From positions 1 through 32,085 of the forward strand of contig SLPW01000486.1 in assembly GCA_007131755.1 (NCBI GenBank): a stretch of DNA of 32,085 nt. The letters are read 5' to 3'. Shown here piece after piece: positions 9,717 to 19,323 of this stretch (its first letter is position 1; every line of letters starts with the position of its first letter). This stretch comes from Myxococcales bacterium (lineage in GTDB: Bacteria > Myxococcota_A > Bradymonadia > Bradymonadales > Bradymonadaceae). The notes beneath the pieces were generated by a model. That model made no database searches and was not told the DNA's origin. It worked only from the letters and a program-made list of their open reading frames with translations. The position numbers and the translations under genes were made by a program.

Positions 9717-11176
9717 CGATCTTCTTTTTCCTGCTGGTCGTCGTCGCTATCATCGCCTCGGGCGGGCCAGTCGCCACCGGCGACGCGACAAAGCTGAATG
9801 CGCTGGGACAGAAGGGCGCGGCGGCTGTCCAACTCGGCCGATTGAAGTTGTTGAATACTCTGCAGGGCTGTCAAAACGCGCAGATAATCGAGCATTCCCG
9901 CCCGGTAGTGGTCCTGGGCGAGTTCCAGAGCTTCCTCGGCGGCTTCGAGTTGGCGGCGCTGGATCTCGAGGATCTCGTAGATGGCCTGACCTCGAGCCAA
10001 TGTGTCCTCCACTTCTCGGATCGCCGTGAGCAATACCGACGAGAACTCCAACAGATGGCGTTGCATCACCGCTGCTTCCTCGTCGACGCGGCCCTGAACG
10101 CGTCCACCGTCCCACAAAGGTTGGATAATGGTACCGACCACGGAGGCGAAGAGAAAGTCCAGCAGTTCCCCGGGGCTCGTGGCCCGCAGGGCGAGCTCGG
10201 AGCCGATGATGAGGCGGGGCAGTTGTTCCTTTAATGCTGCGTCGAGGCGGTGGTTGGCGGCGGTGACGCGCATGCGTGAGGCGGCGACGTCGGGGCGGCG
10301 CTCGAGAAGGTCGGCGGGGATGAAGTCAGCGACGGGAGGTGGCTTCTCGGGAAGGCGCCGGGCAAAGGGGGCTTGTGTGAAGCCCGGAGGCTGGCCCATG
10401 AGAGTCGCCAGAGCGTGAAGCGTAAGTTCCTCGGCCAGTTCAGCGCTTCGGCGCGATTCGTGAAGCTCCTCGATCTGCTGCTCTTGCTGGACGACGTCGA
10501 TGGCGCTGGCGATGCCCTGAGCGTGGCGGACCTTGGTCAGTTCGAGGAACGTCTCGGCCACCTCGAGCTGGTCGTCCAATAGACGCAATTCGGTTCGAAT
10601 GCGGGCCAATTCGTAATATTGTTCCGCCGTCTCCGTGGCCAGGACCATCTTCAGAGCGAAGAGCTCGGCGCCCAGGGCCTCCAGATCGATCTCGTCGGCC
10701 GAAAGCTCGGAGCTGATTCGACCCCACAGATCGACCTCGTAGGCAGCGGGAGCGGAGATCTCGAAGCTCGGCTCCCAGCCATCCGGGCTTCGCTCGACCT
10801 CCGCTTCGGCCTGAAGATCGATGCTGGGGTAGCGTCGGGAGCGGTTCTGGGCCAACAGCGCCCGCGCCTCGTCGATGCGGCTACGAGCGATGCGAATGTC
10901 CAGATTGTGGGTATAGACGATCTCTAGGATCTCTCCCAACCTGGGATCGCCGAAGTCGGTGCACCAGTTGTGGTCGAACTCTTCTCCCTCTTCGACCTCG
11001 TGGTGCCAGTCTTCGGGAAGTTCGAAGGTTGGCTCCACTTCCTGGGGCTCATAAGTAGGGGTGGAGCAGGCCGCGACAGACGTGACAAATATTGCGGTGA
11101 GAAGCCATGCCAGCGGATTCGCTCGATGTCTCCATCTTTCGCAGCGGCGGGTCGTTTCGGGATACGGCGAATTCAT
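9713..11176 (-). CDS. NodT/TolC-family outer membrane efflux lipoprotein
   Basis: Signal/lipobox VTSVAACSTPTYEPQ; RIARSRIDEARALLAQNRSRRYPSIDLQAEAE and PADLLERRPDVAASRMRVTAANHRLDAALKEQLPRL are typical OEP repeats; overlaps the MFP start by 4 nt. Confidence 0.93.
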   Translation of the reverse strand: MNSPYPETTRRCERWRHRANPLAWLLTAIFVTSVAACSTPTYEPQEVEPTFELPEDWHHEVEEGEEFDHNWCTDFGDPRLGEILEIVYTHNLDIRIARSRIDEARALLAQNRSRRYPSIDLQAEAEVERSPDGWEPSFEISAPAAYEVDLWGRISSELSADEIDLEALGAELFALKMVLATETAEQYYELARIRTELRLLDDQLEVAETFLELTKVRHAQGIASAIDVVQQEQQIEELHESRRSAELAEELTLHALATLMGQPPGFTQAPFARRLPEKPPPVADFIPADLLERRPDVAASRMRVTAANHRLDAALKEQLPRLIIGSELALRATSPGELLDFLFASVVGTIIQPLWDGGRVQGRVDEEAAVMQRHLLEFSSVLLTAIREVEDTLARGQAIYEILEIQRRQLEAAEEALELAQDHYRAGMLDYLRVLTALQSIQQLQSAELDSRRALLSQRIQLCRVAGGDWPARGDDSDDDQQEKEDR

Positions 11177-11312
11177 GACTGCGCTGGCGTGGAGACGGTA
11201 AAAGCAGGGGGGCAGGTTTAGCTGCGTACCTTCGAGATGTCCAACTACTACCGCACCGGGGCCGGCTTCATCAAGAAAACTAGAGTTTACGGCGGTGGGA
11301 TCGGCGAACTAT

Positions 11313-11340
11313 CATCGCCGCGTTCGGCGATGGATAATTT
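11313..11340 (+). terminator. Intrinsic-terminator-like hairpin in the dnaE 5' leader
   Basis: CATCGCCG-cgtt-CGGCGATG (perfect 8-bp stem, 4-nt loop) followed by gataattttta; ends about 24 nt before the dnaE ATG. Confidence 0.5.
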
Positions 11341-11363
11341 TTACTGTCAGCGGTTGATCATCG

Positions 11364-14300
11364 ATGAAAGACTTCGTCCACCTCCACGTACATACTCATT
11401 ACAGTCTTCTGGACGGCGCGATCCGGATCCCCGATTTGATGCAGCGGCTCGACGAGCTGGGGATGAAGGCCGTGGCCATGACCGATCACGGCAATATGTA
11501 CGGAGCGGTCAATTTTCAAAAGGCGGCCGAGAAAGCGGGGATAAAGTCCATCATCGGCTGCGAGATATACCTCAATGACGACGCCTTCGACGAGGAGGCG
11601 ATCCTGTCGGAGAATTATCACCTGACCTTATTGGCGAAGAATCTTCAGGGCTATAAAAACCTGATGTACCTCAACAGCATGGGGTGGCTTCGGGGCCACG
11701 ATCGGCGCCGGGGCGTCCCGAGTATCGACTTCGAGATCTTGAAGGACAATTGCGAGGGGATCATCTGCCTGTCCGGCGATCTGGGCGGGGAGATAAATCA
11801 GGCAATCCTGCGCGGCGATCGGGAGCAGGCAGTACAGATCGCCCGCCGATATAAAGAACTCTTCGGGCCGCAGCACTACTATCTGGAGGTGATGGACAAC
11901 GCCCTTCCGGAGCAGCAGAAGTGTAACGAGGCGTTGGTGGAATTGGGCGCGCAGTTGGATATCGAATTGGTGGCCACCAACGACTGCCACTATCTGCGCC
12001 GCGAGGACGCCCGTGCCCACGGGGTGCTGATGTCCATTCAGCTCGGAAAGACGGTGGATCTAGACAGGATCACCGATCACGGCGTCGATCAGCTCTATGT
12101 GCGCAGCGCAGAGGAGATGTGGGAGGCTTTCAGTCATCTGCCACAGGCCTGCGAGAATACGGTGAAGATCGCCGAGATGTGCGACGTGGAGATCCCCCTT
12201 GGGGAGATCTACCTTCCTCAATACGACGTGCCCCAACAGTTCGCCGCCCAACACGATATCGACGATCCCAAACAGGGGATTCACCTGTATTTCGAGCATG
12301 TGGCTCGGCAGGGATTGGAGGAGCGGTTTCGTGAGCTCGACGAATTGGGCGAAGACTACGATCGCAAGGTCTATGAGGAGAGGCTGCAAGAAGAGATCGA
12401 TATCATCTGCCAGATGGACTTTCCGGGCTATTTCCTCATCGTTTGGGATTTTATTGACTGGTCCCATCAACAGGGGATCCCCGTCGGGCCCGGACGGGGT
12501 TCGGGAGCGGGCAGCCTGGTGGCCTATTCGATGCGGATCACCGACATCGATCCCATGCCCTACGATCTCCTCTTTGAGCGCTTCTTGAATCCGGAGCGGG
12601 TGTCGATGCCGGACTTCGATATCGACTTTTGCATGAACCGCCGTGGGGAGGTGATCGACTACGTCACCGAAAAATACGGAGAGGACAATACGGGGCAGAT
12701 CATCACCTACGGTCAGATGAAGGCCCGGGCATGCATCAAAGACGTAGGAAGGGCCCTGAATTTCAGCTTCGGAGAGACCAATCGCATCGCCAAGCTGGTG
12801 CCCGACGAGTTGGGGATAAAACTCGATGAGGCCCTGGAGAAGGAAAAGCGGCTTCGCCAGTTGTGCGACGAAGACGAGCAGGTCGATGCCTTATTTGACA
12901 TCGCACTGGCGCTGGAGAATTTGAACCGCCAGGCGGGCATCCACGCCGCCGGCTTGGTGATCTCCGAAGATCCCCTGTGGGAGTACGTCCCGGTCTGCCG
13001 GGGAGCCAACGGGGAGTACGTCACCCAATACGCCAAGAATGAGGTGGAGGAGGCGGGGCTCGTCAAATTCGACTTTTTGGGCCTGAAGACCTTGACCGTC
13101 ATCGACGACGCGGTGCGTCTGGTCAATCAACAGCGGGCCGACCGTGGCGAGGAGGCCTTCGAACTCAAGGCCATTCCCCTCGACGACCCGAAGGTCTTCG
13201 AACTCATCAGCGCCGGCGACACCACCGGGGTCTTCCAGCTCGAATCGTCGGGATTCCAGGAGCTGTTGAAGAAGCTCAAGCCCTCGACCTTCGAGGATAT
13301 CGTGGCCGCCGTCGCCCTGTATCGACCCGGCCCCCTGGGGAGTGGCATGGTGGACGATTTCATCGACCGCAAGCACGGCCGAAAGGAGGTGGAATATCCC
13401 CATCCCTGGTTGGAGGAGGTTCTGGAACCCACCTACGGAGTCATGGTCTATCAGGAACAGGTCATGAAGACCGCCCAGATCATGGCCGGGTATACCCTGG
13501 GGGGCGCCGATCTTCTGCGACGGGCGATGGGCAAGAAGAAGAAGTCCGTCATGGACCAGCAAAAGAAGATCTTCGTCGACGGCGCCGTCGACAAGGGGGT
13601 CGATGAGGGTACGGCCAAAGAGGTCTTCGATTTGATGGCCTATTTTGCGGGCTACGGCTTCAATAAATCCCACTCCGCGGCCTATGGGCTCATCACCTAT
13701 CAGACGGGATATTTGAAGGCCCACTTTCCGGTGGAGTTCATGGCGGCGCTGATGACGAGCGACCGGGACAATACGGACAAGATCGTCCGCTTCATCAACG
13801 AAGCCAAGCAGATGGGCATCGAGGTGTTGCCGCCGGACGTCAACGAATCCCTTCTGGACTTCAGCGTCGTCGACGAAAAGATCCGCTTCGGTCTGGCCGC
13901 CATCAAGGGCGTCGGCGCCGGGGTGATCGAGGTGATCCTCGAGGAGCGCCGGAAGGGAGGTCCCTTCGAAAGTATTTTCGATTTTTGCGGGCGAGTAGAT
14001 CTGGATCGCATAAATAAGCGGGCCATCGAGGCCATGGTCAAGTCCGGAGCCTTCGACTCCATCGGCCCCCAAATGCAGGAGCAGCACGTGGCGGCGATCT
14101 GTGAGGCCCGGGCCTCTCTATTCGAAGCCATCGAGGCCGCCGTCGAACGGGGTCAGCGCGCACAGCATGACGCCGCCGTAGGGCAGTCGAGTCTATTCGG
14201 CATGATGAGCCAGGAAGCCCGCGAGGTCGTGCTCGATGACACCTATCCCGAGGCCAGGCCCTGGCCGGAGCGCACCCTTCTCGGGTTTGAGAAGGAATTG

Positions 14301-14933
14301 CTGGGCTTTTACGTCACCGGCCATCCCCTTGACCGCTTCGAAAGCGAGCTCGGCATGTATGGGGTCACCGATACCAATGAGCTGTCCAAGGGGAGCGGCC
14401 TCGGTCAGTACGAGACGGTGGTGGCCGCCGGTGTGGTCAGCGCCATGCGAGAGATCAGCCTGAAGAGTGGCAACGGGCGCATGGCTTTCGTCACCCTGGA
14501 GGACAAGACCGGAGAGGTGGAGATCATCGTCTTCAGCTCGGCTTTCGAGGAGTACGAAGAGGTGCTCAAGAGCGGCGATCCACTCCTTGTGCGGGGGATG
14601 GTACAGGAGGAGGGACCTCCGGAGAATAAGACGCGGCGTATCAAATGTGACGAAGTCACCACCTTGATGGCCCAGCGAGAAGAGAAGATAAGTCGGGTGG
14701 AGATCGAGGTCGAGGCCGACGAGGTGGAAGACAGCCAGTTGAGCAGTCTACGAAAGGTGTTGCAGAGCTTTCCCGGAGATTGTCATACGGAGCTGGTATT
14801 TCGAGTCAAGAATGAACAGGGGAGCGGGCGGGCCGTGGTGCGCCTGCCCGAGGACTACTCGGCCTATCCGGGAGACGAGTTGCTGACCTCCATCGAGCGG
14901 ATCTTTGGGCGCGATGCGGTTCGGCTGAGGTAG
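11364..14933 (+). CDS. dnaE: DNA polymerase III subunit alpha
   Basis: 1189 aa; PHP domain MKDFVHLHVHTHYSLLDGAI; GPGRGSGAGSLVAYSMRITDIDP; PDFDIDFCMNRRGEVIDYV; FVEFMAALMTSD region; C-terminal OB fold. Confidence 0.97.
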   Translation: MKDFVHLHVHTHYSLLDGAIRIPDLMQRLDELGMKAVAMTDHGNMYGAVNFQKAAEKAGIKSIIGCEIYLNDDAFDEEAILSENYHLTLLAKNLQGYKNLMYLNSMGWLRGHDRRRGVPSIDFEILKDNCEGIICLSGDLGGEINQAILRGDREQAVQIARRYKELFGPQHYYLEVMDNALPEQQKCNEALVELGAQLDIELVATNDCHYLRREDARAHGVLMSIQLGKTVDLDRITDHGVDQLYVRSAEEMWEAFSHLPQACENTVKIAEMCDVEIPLGEIYLPQYDVPQQFAAQHDIDDPKQGIHLYFEHVARQGLEERFRELDELGEDYDRKVYEERLQEEIDIICQMDFPGYFLIVWDFIDWSHQQGIPVGPGRGSGAGSLVAYSMRITDIDPMPYDLLFERFLNPERVSMPDFDIDFCMNRRGEVIDYVTEKYGEDNTGQIITYGQMKARACIKDVGRALNFSFGETNRIAKLVPDELGIKLDEALEKEKRLRQLCDEDEQVDALFDIALALENLNRQAGIHAAGLVISEDPLWEYVPVCRGANGEYVTQYAKNEVEEAGLVKFDFLGLKTLTVIDDAVRLVNQQRADRGEEAFELKAIPLDDPKVFELISAGDTTGVFQLESSGFQELLKKLKPSTFEDIVAAVALYRPGPLGSGMVDDFIDRKHGRKEVEYPHPWLEEVLEPTYGVMVYQEQVMKTAQIMAGYTLGGADLLRRAMGKKKKSVMDQQKKIFVDGAVDKGVDEGTAKEVFDLMAYFAGYGFNKSHSAAYGLITYQTGYLKAHFPVEFMAALMTSDRDNTDKIVRFINEAKQMGIEVLPPDVNESLLDFSVVDEKIRFGLAAIKGVGAGVIEVILEERRKGGPFESIFDFCGRVDLDRINKRAIEAMVKSGAFDSIGPQMQEQHVAAICEARASLFEAIEAAVERGQRAQHDAAVGQSSLFGMMSQEAREVVLDDTYPEARPWPERTLLGFEKELLGFYVTGHPLDRFESELGMYGVTDTNELSKGSGLGQYETVVAAGVVSAMREISLKSGNGRMAFVTLEDKTGEVEIIVFSSAFEEYEEVLKSGDPLLVRGMVQEEGPPENKTRRIKCDEVTTLMAQREEKISRVEIEVEADEVEDSQLSSLRKVLQSFPGDCHTELVFRVKNEQGSGRAVVRLPEDYSAYPGDELLTSIERIFGRDAVRLR

Positions 14934-15103
14934 GTGGGAGGTGTGCGACGGGCCCCCTCCGCCTCACAGTCGTTCGGCACCTCCCCACTGCGCACAGCTT
15001 GTGGACAGGAACATCGTGGCTCTACCAACGGCAAATGCCTTAGGACGTAAAGCACTTCTGGTGGATCAACGCTCGAATCCTTCCCCGTGAGGTGTACCGA
15101 CAA

Positions 15104-15140
15104 GGGCGATCTTGACAATTTATTACGCAAAGGATCGCCC
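15104..15140. promoter_or_regulatory. Inverted repeat GGGCGATC-N21-GATCGCCC flanking a TTGACA hexamer
   Basis: 15104-15111 GGGCGATC and 15133-15140 GATCGCCC are exact reverse complements; spacer TTGACAATTTATTACGCAAAG. Confidence 0.4.
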
Positions 15141-15239
15141 CCAACTTTCGACAACAAAATAGTGGGGCGGCACCGGGGACTTTATCGCGAAGAGCGGTGG
15201 TTTTCGGGAATCTGATCGTATGGCGAGGATGGTCACCGG

Positions 15240-15268
15240 TTGACGACCCTCGAATCGTGCATTATACG
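15240..15268 (+). promoter_or_regulatory. Candidate recA promoter: -35 TTGACG, 17-bp spacer, -10 TATACG
   Basis: TTGACG 15240-15245, TATACG 15263-15268, exact 17-bp spacing, upstream of recA. Confidence 0.6.
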
Positions 15269-15278
15269 TTTGTTCAGT
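15262..15278 (+). promoter_or_regulatory. Candidate Myxococcus-type LexA (SOS) box overlapping the recA -10
   Basis: ttatacgtttGTTCAGt matches 15 of 17 positions of the M. xanthus LexA consensus as I recall it (CTRHAMRYBYGTTCAGS). Confidence 0.6.
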
Positions 15279-15378
15279 AGTCGCCGCTGGTATTGGTTTA
15301 TTGGGAAGTGCGATCTGAACTGCACACAAGCTACGCCCGGTCGCCGAGTTGCCGGGCCACAACGACAAAGGGGAAGCG

Positions 15379-16431
15379 ATGGGAAAGAAGAATCTGCAGA
15401 ATAAGGAAAAAGCTCTCGACATGACCGTCAAGGCCATCGAGAAACAATTTGGAAAGGGTGCGATCATGCGCCTGGGAGAGGATGATTCGCTGATCGAGGT
15501 CACCGATCCCATTCCGTCCGGTTCGATTGCTCTGGATATAGCCCTGGGGATCGGAGGCTATCCGCGAGGCCGAATCGTCGAGATCTACGGTCCAGAATCG
15601 TCGGGAAAGACGACGCTGGCCCTGCATGCGCTGGCCAACGCCCAGAAGGCGGGAGGAGTGGTGGCGTTCGTCGATGCCGAACACGCCCTTGACGTCAGTT
15701 ACGCCCGGAATCTGGGAGTCAATATCGATGAGCTCCTCATCAGCCAGCCCGATACGGGAGAGCAGGCCCTGGAGATTGTGGACATGTTGGTGCGGTCGAA
15801 CGCCATTGATCTGCTGGTGGTGGATTCGGTGGCAGCCTTGACGCCACGGGCCGAGATCGAAGGTGAGATGGGTGATTCCCACATGGGATTGCAGGCCCGG
15901 TTGATGAGCCAGGCCCTGCGCAAATTGACGGGAACGATCAGCAAGTCCGACACCTGCGTGATCTTCATCAATCAGATTCGGATGAAGATCGGAGTGATGT
16001 TCGGAAATCCGGAGACCACCTCCGGAGGAAGAGCGTTGAAGTTCTACAGCTCCGTACGTCTGGACATCCGGCGCATCGGTGCCATCAAGGACGGTTCGGA
16101 CATCAACGGAAACCGCACCCGTGTCAAGGTGGTCAAGAACAAGGTGGCGCCCCCCTTTAAGCAGGCGGAGTTCGACATCATGTATGGAGAGGGGATCAGC
16201 CTGCAGAGCGATCTGGTGGAGTTGGGTTCGGAGTTGGGGATCGTAGACAAGGCCGGCTCCTGGTACAGCTATGGCGACGATATACGCCTGGGACAGGGAC
16301 GGCAGAACGCCAAGGATTTTCTGAAGGACAATCCGGAGATCCAGAGCGAGATCGAGGCCAAGATTCGCGAGCACTACGGGCTGAAGGTGGCGGCAAAGGC
16401 AGAACAGAAGGAGGAGCAGGCGGCGGATTGA
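15379..16431 (+). CDS. recA: Recombinase RecA
   Basis: [23 protein letters not shown] Walker [81 protein letters not shown] at 15379 follows aaaggggaag SD; the ORF-track start 15349 (TTG) is less likely. Confidence 0.98.
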   Translation: MGKKNLQNKEKALDMTVKAIEKQFGKGAIMRLGEDDSLIEVTDPIPSGSIALDIALGIGGYPRGRIVEIYGPESSGKTTLALHALANAQKAGGVVAFVDAEHALDVSYARNLGVNIDELLISQPDTGEQALEIVDMLVRSNAIDLLVVDSVAALTPRAEIEGEMGDSHMGLQARLMSQALRKLTGTISKSDTCVIFINQIRMKIGVMFGNPETTSGGRALKFYSSVRLDIRRIGAIKDGSDINGNRTRVKVVKNKVAPPFKQAEFDIMYGEGISLQSDLVELGSELGIVDKAGSWYSYGDDIRLGQGRQNAKDFLKDNPEIQSEIEAKIREHYGLKVAAKAEQKEEQAAD

Positions 16432-16595
16432 GGGGGCGTGCAGTGGGTTGAGTTTGTGGGGCGGCCATGCGACAATCTGGCGAGTTGACTTGCGTTTTGT
16501 AACATTAGGCGCAGTGCGGCGCGCCGTGACCGGAGAGGTCGGGGGATCCGGAGGAGGCCGCCGACCGCATCTCCACCACAGACCGGGACTCGCCG

Positions 16596-17810
16596 ATGAG
16601 TTCGAAGAGCCATTCCGCAAGAGACGCCAAGAGGGGGCTGAACAAGATCTTGAAGGTCGCCGTCAAAGGGGGGGCAAGTGATATCCATATCAAGGCGGGG
16701 TTGCCGCCGGTATTTCGGGTCGACGGCTCGCTGATGCCGTTGCGGGACTCCAAGCGCCTGAGTCCGGAGGAGATCGGACAGATGGCGGCGGCGATCATGA
16801 CCAAATATCAGCGCGAGCAGTTCGAGCGCGATCTCGATCTGGACCTTTCCTACGGGGTGCCAGGGGTGGGCCGATTTCGAGTCAACGTCTTTCAGCAGCG
16901 AGGCTCGATCGGGCTGGTCTTTCGGATCATCCCCTTCAAGGTGGGAAGTATCGAGGAGCTATTATTGCCGGAGGTGATCTCGGAGTTGGCGGAGTCGCGG
17001 CGGGGGCTGATTCTGGTCACGGGAGCGACGGGAAGCGGCAAGTCGACGACTCTGGCGTCGATGGTGGACTATATCAACCAGACGCGCACTGCCCATATCA
17101 TCACCATTGAAGATCCCATCGAATTCTTGATCCGCGACAAGCGCAGCATCATCAACCAGCGGGAGGTGGGAAACGATACCGGTGATTTTTCGCGAGCTCT
17201 CAAGGCGGCGCTGCGTCAGGATCCGGACGTGATCATGCTCGGGGAGATGCGCGATCTGGAGACGATCGAGATTGCCATGACGGCAGCGGAGACGGGGCAC
17301 CTGGTGATGTCGACGCTGCACACGGTGGACGCCGCGGAGTCGGTCAACCGGATCGTCACCGCCTTTCCTCCCCATATGCGCGACCACGCGCGCTACCAAT
17401 TCGCCAATCTGTTCAAGGGGGTCGTCGCCCAGCGCCTGGTGCCGAGAGCCGACGGCAAGGGAAGGGTGCCTGCAGTGGAGGTGATGATGGGCACAGCGCG
17501 AATTCAGGAGATGATTCTGGAGGAAGAGTCGGCGCGCAGTCTGACGGAGCAGATCGCTCAGGGGTTCGACAATTACGGGATGCAGACCTTCGATCAGTCT
17601 CTGATGTGGCTGCTGCAAAACGGCTATATCACCTATGAGGAGGCGTTGGTTCAGTCAACGAATCCCGACGACTTTGCGTTGCGGGTCAGCGGTGTGGCGT
17701 CGTCGACGAATGACGGACAGTGGGACGATTTCGAGGGGCCCGGCGATTCGAGTTTCGACGATGACGATGATGATTTTAATCTCGACGAGTTTGAGATCGA
17801 CCGGTTCTGA
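16596..17810 (+). CDS. pilT: Type IV pilus retraction ATPase PilT, with acidic C-terminal extension
   Basis: ASDIHIKAGLPPVFRVDG; GATGSGKSTTLASMVDYIN Walker A; LRQDPDVIMLGEMRDLETIEIAMTAAETGHLVMSTLHTVDAAESVNRI; tail FEGPGDSSFDDDDDDFNLDEFEIDRF. Confidence 0.95.
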   Translation: MSSKSHSARDAKRGLNKILKVAVKGGASDIHIKAGLPPVFRVDGSLMPLRDSKRLSPEEIGQMAAAIMTKYQREQFERDLDLDLSYGVPGVGRFRVNVFQQRGSIGLVFRIIPFKVGSIEELLLPEVISELAESRRGLILVTGATGSGKSTTLASMVDYINQTRTAHIITIEDPIEFLIRDKRSIINQREVGNDTGDFSRALKAALRQDPDVIMLGEMRDLETIEIAMTAAETGHLVMSTLHTVDAAESVNRIVTAFPPHMRDHARYQFANLFKGVVAQRLVPRADGKGRVPAVEVMMGTARIQEMILEEESARSLTEQIAQGFDNYGMQTFDQSLMWLLQNGYITYEEALVQSTNPDDFALRVSGVASSTNDGQWDDFEGPGDSSFDDDDDDFNLDEFEIDRF

Positions 17811-17903
17811 AGCGGCGACGGGCACGATGAGTAGAGTCGAAAGCCGCGCCGACGGTGAACAGGAGATGAGGACAATGATCGTGATCTGGCATCTAGGATT
17901 GTC

Positions 17904-19271
17904 ATGACGACAGGCTTGTGGCGAGGATTGTTGGTGGGGTTGGCGGCCCTGGGGGCGGTGATGGTGTCCACTCCGGCTGTGGCGAGCGAGGAGGATGGAG
18001 AAAGTCTCCGGGTGGTGATCGCCAAGGTCTCCGACGGCAGTGACCAGGTCATCGAGCAGGCACTTCGCGATCTAGAGGGGCTCGAGTTTCGCTCCTACGA
18101 CTGGTTCGTCGACCAGGCTCGGTCTCGAGCCTTGAATCCGGAAGGAATACTGACGAATCCGTCGGATTTGATGTGGGCCATGGATGGCGGCGCGATCGGG
18201 CTGATCATCGATATCGTCGAAGAAGACGATCAGGATTACCGGGTGCGGTTCATCACCGATGAGGAGGCGGTGGCGGAGCACGAATTTCTGGCCGATCGTG
18301 GTCACGACGGAGCGATTCGCCGTGGGGGGGCGACGGTGATAAAGGTGGAATTGGAGCGGTTTTTGGGGCGCGACGCCGATCGGTGGACGGCGGCGATGGC
18401 GGCGGGACGAGAGGATTCGCAGCCCGCAGAGGAAGACGAAGAGAGCACGCAGGAGGTCGATCTCAGTGATCCACAGGCGATGCGGGATGCCGCTGCGGCC
18501 GATGATGAGGAGTTGCTTCAGATCTTGAGTCGGGACTGGCTGTGGTTGCGCGCTCATCTACGCATCTTTAACAAAGACGTGTCCGTGGCGGCGGAGAACG
18601 CCGTATTTACCCACAACTCCGGACAGTTTTTCGGCTACGAGTTGGACGTGGAGGCCTTTCCCTTCGGTCAATCGAATCCGGAGTTGATGGAGGCGGGCTT
18701 TTACGCCACCTTCAGTCATGGATTTTATGATATGACGGTCACCGATGTCTCCAATGGGGACGATCCGCAGTCCGTGGCGGTGTCGGTGACGAATTTGACC
18801 GTGGAAGGGGGAGCCCTCTATCGTCTCGACACGCCGCTGGAGGATAGTAACCGCCAGGTGCGGTTTAAGTTGGGCGGTCGATACGACAGCTACTCTTTGA
18901 CGGAGAATCCGGCGGTGCCAAATATGAGCATGATCTCGCTGGTGCTGGGAACACGGCTGGTGATGCCTGTAGCGACCGAGGAGTTTGCGGTGACGGCGGG
19001 ACTCGATATCTCGCCATTGGCCTTTTTTGGTGCCGGTTCGGACATCTTCGGGGCCGACTCGTTTAGCTTCGGATTCGGTTCGGAGTTGGGTGTGTTGGTG
19101 GAGGTGATGGACAACGGCTTTTTGTCAGCGGGCTATTCGTTTCGGCTCATGAGAAGCGACTTCAGTGACGCCGGGGAGCCGATTCACGAGGGAAGCGAGC
19201 TGGTGTTTAGCGATTCGGAGGTCTTCGATCTCAATCACGGGTTGCGCGCCGGGTTTGTGTACCAATACTAA
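17904..19271 (+). CDS. Hypothetical secreted/outer-membrane protein with probable C-terminal beta-barrel
   Basis: Signal peptide LLVGLAALGAVMVSTPAVASEE; C-terminal alternating amphipathic strands (VRFKLGGRYDSYSL, FLSAGYSFRLMRSDF) ending in GLRAGFVYQY. Confidence 0.7.
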   Translation: MTTGLWRGLLVGLAALGAVMVSTPAVASEEDGESLRVVIAKVSDGSDQVIEQALRDLEGLEFRSYDWFVDQARSRALNPEGILTNPSDLMWAMDGGAIGLIIDIVEEDDQDYRVRFITDEEAVAEHEFLADRGHDGAIRRGGATVIKVELERFLGRDADRWTAAMAAGREDSQPAEEDEESTQEVDLSDPQAMRDAAAADDEELLQILSRDWLWLRAHLRIFNKDVSVAAENAVFTHNSGQFFGYELDVEAFPFGQSNPELMEAGFYATFSHGFYDMTVTDVSNGDDPQSVAVSVTNLTVEGGALYRLDTPLEDSNRQVRFKLGGRYDSYSLTENPAVPNMSMISLVLGTRLVMPVATEEFAVTAGLDISPLAFFGAGSDIFGADSFSFGFGSELGVLVEVMDNGFLSAGYSFRLMRSDFSDAGEPIHEGSELVFSDSEVFDLNHGLRAGFVYQY

Positions 19272-19323
19272 TACGTCGCCCACCAGGGGCGGCGCATCAA
19301 TCAGTAACACGAGAGGACGTCAG

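Noticed and set aside
8190-9797. 535-aa plus-strand ORF antisense to the MFP gene
   Set aside because: Shadow ORF of GC-rich coding DNA; V/D-rich composition with no domain, while the minus strand encodes a clear RND adaptor.
12891-14087. 398-aa minus-strand ORF within dnaE
   Set aside because: Antisense shadow; dnaE is well supported in the plus frame.
15011-15095. tRNA-like stretch in the dnaE-recA gap (gtggctctaccaacggcaaatgcc... and ctcgaatcc, resembling D and T arms)
   Set aside because: T-loop lacks TTC, T-stem does not pair, the candidate anticodon loop lacks U33 and there is no acceptor stem. At best a degenerate remnant.
16440-16600. TTGACT near 16493 as a pilT promoter
   Set aside because: No -10 hexamer at acceptable spacing that I can support.
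15331-16620. 429-aa minus-strand ORF across recA
   Set aside because: Antisense shadow of recA with no recognisable motifs.
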